Below, in pieces: positions 32,825 through 35,912 of a stretch of 35,912 nt of DNA. The DNA is from VFHP01 sp964443385 (GTDB lineage: Bacteria; Chloroflexota; Dehalococcoidia; Lucifugimonadales; UBA2985): NCBI GenBank assembly GCA_964443385.1, contig CAYUCO010000033.1:1-35912 (forward strand). The letters run 5' to 3'. Both the position numbers and the translations under genes were made by a program. How positions within the stretch are numbered: the stretch's first letter is position 1; each line of letters opens with the position of its first letter. The notes beneath the pieces were generated by a model that ran no database searches, was not told the origin of the DNA, and saw only the letters and a program-made list of their open reading frames with translations.

Positions 32825-33670
32825 ATGACCGTTAAAATAGTAACTGATAGTACAGCCGATCTGCCGCCGGATTTGGCAGAGTCTCTGGGCATTTCGGTAA
32901 TCCCTTTGAATGTTCATTTCGGAACAGATGTTTTCAAAGATGGTATAGATATAAAACCAGACGAATTCTATCAAAGATTAACGTCAGGTGCCCAACTGCC
33001 AACAACTTCTCAGCCCAACGTAGGGGAGTTTCTAAGTTTGTATAACGACTTGGCAAAAAGTAATGAAGAGATTGTTTCTGTTCACATATCGGATAAGTTG
33101 AGTGGCACACTGAATTCTGCTAGACAGGCAAAAGATCAGTATGAAGGTAATACACGTATAGAAACTGTCGATTCTAAACATGGGTCAATGGGATTAGGTT
33201 TAATTGCAGTACACGCAAGTAAGGTGGCAAAAAACGGGGGTAGTGTTGATGATGTTGTAAATGCAATAAACCAATCTATAGACAGTGTGAAATTTTTTGC
33301 TCTTCTGGACACTCTAGAGTATCTACAGAAAGGCGGTAGAATAGGAAAAGCCCGAGCATTTATGGGTAATCTATTGAAACTGAAGCCCATATTATCTACC
33401 AAAGAAGGAGAGGTTTTTCCGTTTGAAAGAGCCAGATCTCGAACAAAAGGAGTAGATCGTATTTTTTCTTTGGTACAGGAAGGTTTGCCAGTATCTGACT
33501 TAGCAGTATTCTATAGCACCACGAAAAGTGAAGCAGAAGACTTAGCTGCCAGATTAAACCCCTTTATCTCATCCGGAGAAATTATTATGAGTCAAATTGG
33601 ACCAGTTGTTGGAACGCACGCCGGCCCTGGGGTACTAGGAGTAGCTTTTAATTCACAAAATGTAGTTTGA
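32825..33670 (+). CDS. fakB: DegV-family fatty-acid-binding protein (FakB-like)
   Basis: Binds a fatty acid and presents its carboxylate to FakA for phosphorylation; the acyl phosphate then enters phospholipid synthesis. The 281 residues have the DegV pattern: IVTDSTADLPPDLAESLGI at the N-terminus, TSQPNVGEF with the carboxylate-contacting Thr/Ser near residue 60, SDKLSGTLNSARQA near residue 91, LEYLQKGGRIG near 163, and VGTHAGPGVLGVAF with the conserved His/Gly at the C-terminus. It starts 10 nt after the fakA-like gene behind GAGGAG. Confidence 0.92.
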   Translation: MTVKIVTDSTADLPPDLAESLGISVIPLNVHFGTDVFKDGIDIKPDEFYQRLTSGAQLPTTSQPNVGEFLSLYNDLAKSNEEIVSVHISDKLSGTLNSARQAKDQYEGNTRIETVDSKHGSMGLGLIAVHASKVAKNGGSVDDVVNAINQSIDSVKFFALLDTLEYLQKGGRIGKARAFMGNLLKLKPILSTKEGEVFPFERARSRTKGVDRIFSLVQEGLPVSDLAVFYSTTKSEAEDLAARLNPFISSGEIIMSQIGPVVGTHAGPGVLGVAFNSQNVV

Positions 33671-33778
33671 TAAGAACAACCATAAATTTATAGCCTGGAT
33701 ATATTGCTTTATGTGTGATAAACGTTAAATACATTGAAAAATGAGATTCTCTTCTTATTCCACTAGGTATGTCAAAAT

Positions 33779-35912
33779 ATGACAATCACAAACTTTGATA
33801 CTCTCGAGAAAATATTAGTACTCGAAGCTAATAAAGGTTATTCTGATACTGCTGTCATTGGAGGATTAGACAAGTTTCTCTCTAAGTGGATTAAATCTCA
33901 CAAGGTTATAACAAAAAGCGAACTACCTGTTGGACTATATGCCAATAAGTCACTGGCAGAGAAACAGGATTGGATAGAATCAATATCAAAATTGATTGAG
34001 AGAAAACAGATTGTTACAAATGGACCTCAATCCGTTAAAGAAACAGATTTCTCTGCGTTGAATAAACCGGTAATAGAACTCCCTAGAGTAAGCACAAAGA
34101 TGGTTTCTAGATTGAACAGATTAGGTGTTCATACTATAGAGGATCTTATATATTTGTTTCCCAGGCGACATAATGACTATTCGGTTTTGCAAAAAATAGA
34201 TTCTCTTCAATTGGGTGTTGAACAGACAGTCATAGTGAGTGTATGGGATGTCAGGCAGGTGGTTTTGGGAGGCAAACATAAAGCAACTGAGGCTATAGTA
34301 GGAGATGATACCGGTAACATTAGAGTTGTTTGGTTTAATCAACCTTACTTGGCCAAGAAGTTTAGAGTTGGAGATAAACTTGTCTTAAGTGGTAGAGTGG
34401 GAGAATTTAGAAATTCTCTTGTATTTGAATCACCTGAACAAGAAATTGTAAGTGAAGAAGAATTAATTCACACCGGCAGATTAGTCCCAGTTTATCCAAG
34501 TACCGAAGGTATAGTAGCCCGTACTTTCCGCAGTTTAATAAAACAAGTTTTAGATAAATATTCTCATTTAATTACTGATCCTTATTCAGATGACTTATTG
34601 AAGTCAGCCAAATTGATTGATTTAACCACGGCTATAAATCAATATCATTATCCATTGACTGAAAAAGATAAAGAAGAGGCTCGATATAGACTTGCCTTTG
34701 ATGAGTTATTTATGATTCAGCTTTATGTTTTGTTGAAGAGACGTGATTGGAGAGCTAACAAGGATTCCATACCAATTTCTGTTGAACAAAGAATCGTGGA
34801 ATCTATAAAAAACAGTTTACCATTTGCTCTTACAGGAGCCCAAAATATTGCAGCAGACCAAATATTAGAGGATATATCTCAGGAAAGTCCTATGAGTCGC
34901 CTGCTTCAGGGAGATGTGGGTAGCGGAAAAACAGCTGTGGCGTTAATTGCTCTCCTTGTTACTGTTTATAAAGGTTATCAAGGAGCTATGATGGCCCCGA
35001 CGGAAATACTTGTTCAACAGCATTTTAATACAGTGGCGAATATTCTACAGGGTACCAAGGGAATAGAATCCCATGGACACTGGTTTAAATTCAGTTTGAA
35101 TAATTTTACCAAGCCAATAACAGTGGGCATTTTAACCGGTAGTCTTAAAGCAGTTGAAAAACGTGAGATTTACCAGATGATGCATGAAGGTGAACTGGAT
35201 ATAGTTTTTGGCACACACGCTTTGTTACAGGACAATGTGAACATCCCAAAACTATCCATGGCAATAGTGGATGAACAACATCGATTTGGAGTTATGCAAA
35301 GAACTTCTTTGAGGAACAAAACAAAGACTCCCCATCTCTTGGTTATGTCTGCGACTCCTATACCAAGATCCTTAGCTCTTACTTTATATGGGGATTTAGA
35401 CATATCAGTATTAGATGAATTACCTCCTGGCAGGCAGAAAATAAACACATATCATGCTCATCCAAGTAAAAGAGACAGAATTTATAGGTTTATGAAATCT
35501 CAAATTAGTCAGGGACGTCAAGCATTTGTAGTGTGTCCTCTGATAGAGGAATCAGATATTTTACAAACTCGTGCAGCCAAAACTGAATTTGATGTGTTGG
35601 CGCAGGAAATATTCCCTGATCTTTCTGTGGGATTGTTACATGGCCGTATGAGTTCCCGAGATAAAATAGATGTTATGGATGCTTTTCAAAGAAGGGAAAT
35701 AGACATATTAGTTTCTACCCCTGTTATTGAGGTTGGCATTGATAATCCCAATGCGGTATTAATTTTAATAGAGGGAGCAGACAGATTCGGACTGGCTCAG
35801 TTACATCAATTTAGAGGTAGAGTGGGTAGAGGGAATTATCCAAGTTATTGTATTTTGTTATCAGATTATCCCTCATCAGATGCTAAGGATAGATTGGACG
35901 TGATGCAACGGT
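33779..35912 (+). CDS. recG: ATP-dependent DNA helicase RecG (3' end outside window)
   Basis: Branch-migration helicase that remodels stalled replication forks. The open frame runs from ATG 33779 to the right edge, showing 711 residues with no stop. After a family-variable N-terminal extension comes the wedge/OB region (LPRVSTKMVSRLNRLGVHT from residue about 101, PRRHNDY). Next are Walker A GDVGSGKTAVA (378-388), APTEILVQQHF, GTHALLQ, the DEQH box in VDEQHRFGVMQR, and MSATPIPRSLALTLYGDLD. The second RecA lobe has LLHGRMSS, STPVIEVGID and QLHQFRGRVGRG. An in-frame TAG at 33764 excludes an earlier start. The 108-nt gap after fakB shows no clear promoter. Confidence 0.96.
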   Translation, partial: MTITNFDTLEKILVLEANKGYSDTAVIGGLDKFLSKWIKSHKVITKSELPVGLYANKSLAEKQDWIESISKLIERKQIVTNGPQSVKETDFSALNKPVIELPRVSTKMVSRLNRLGVHTIEDLIYLFPRRHNDYSVLQKIDSLQLGVEQTVIVSVWDVRQVVLGGKHKATEAIVGDDTGNIRVVWFNQPYLAKKFRVGDKLVLSGRVGEFRNSLVFESPEQEIVSEEELIHTGRLVPVYPSTEGIVARTFRSLIKQVLDKYSHLITDPYSDDLLKSAKLIDLTTAINQYHYPLTEKDKEEARYRLAFDELFMIQLYVLLKRRDWRANKDSIPISVEQRIVESIKNSLPFALTGAQNIAADQILEDISQESPMSRLLQGDVGSGKTAVALIALLVTVYKGYQGAMMAPTEILVQQHFNTVANILQGTKGIESHGHWFKFSLNNFTKPITVGILTGSLKAVEKREIYQMMHEGELDIVFGTHALLQDNVNIPKLSMAIVDEQHRFGVMQRTSLRNKTKTPHLLVMSATPIPRSLALTLYGDLDISVLDELPPGRQKINTYHAHPSKRDRIYRFMKSQISQGRQAFVVCPLIEESDILQTRAAKTEFDVLAQEIFPDLSVGLLHGRMSSRDKIDVMDAFQRREIDILVSTPVIEVGIDNPNAVLILIEGADRFGLAQLHQFRGRVGRGNYPSYCILLSDYPSSDAKDRLDVMQR

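Noticed and set aside
33779..35912. recG as a truncated or broken gene
   Set aside because: The frame is open to the last base with all helicase motifs in order; it is cut only by the window edge.

Overview
The window is AT-rich bacterial chromosome, densely packed with housekeeping and metabolic genes. I see no insertion sequence, prophage, CRISPR array, tRNA or 16S/23S rRNA. Gene content and order suggest a Chloroflexota bacterium, probably near the Dehalococcoidia/SAR202 branch: an R3H/Ycf45-type ATPase beside pdxST, rpmB divergent from DAK-kinase/DegV/recG, a CaiB-type CoA-transferase, and amidase and Mo-cofactor accessory genes. This placement is inference. About a third of the genes start with TTG or GTG. 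Genes are packed tightly, and several convergent pairs are 0-23 nt apart with no recognisable terminator hairpin. No stretch over 300 bases lacks a gene.

1-5.4 kb is a + strand run: pdxS (5' end outside the window) and pdxT for pyridoxal-phosphate synthesis, a GNAT-fold protein, an R3H ATPase, thymidylate kinase and a TIM-barrel amidohydrolase. 5.4-10.9 kb holds a small zinc-ribbon protein with its own promoter, then a TetR-family regulator with a palindromic operator overlapping its promoter. Downstream on the same strand lie ubiD-, ubiA-, ubiX- and ubiE-like genes, together the prenylation, decarboxylation and methylation steps of a quinone pathway (probably menaquinone via futalosine), and a TenA-family protein.

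10.9-20.9 kb is mixed: hisS (-), an SbcD-like nuclease, a polyprenyl diphosphate synthase that could supply the quinone side chain, YjbQ, a YhhQ-type queuosine precursor transporter (-), an Rdx (SelW-like) thioredoxin-fold protein, a TauE/SafE permease, an amidase with a small GatC/AtzG-like partner (-), an ornithine cyclodeaminase homologue and a biotin ligase (-).

20.9-23.4 kb (-) is the most unusual locus. A coiled-coil/zinc-ribbon protein gene is followed 6 nt later by a large-serine-recombinase-like gene whose catalytic serine and arginines appear to be lost while its DNA-binding domains are kept. RNase P RNA follows directly, and the -35 box of its predicted promoter overlaps the recombinase-like stop codon. 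This looks like a domesticated recombinase fold in a housekeeping operon rather than a mobile element.

23.6-35.9 kb: a CcdA-like thiol transporter and a Rieske ferredoxin (+); dnaJ-prmA-rsmE (-); a CaiB/BaiF CoA-transferase (+); a MocA-like nucleotidyltransferase and XdhC (-), both accessory proteins for molybdenum hydroxylases that are not in the window; rpmB (-); then fakA-like and fakB-like genes for fatty acid phosphorylation, and recG (+), which runs off the right edge.
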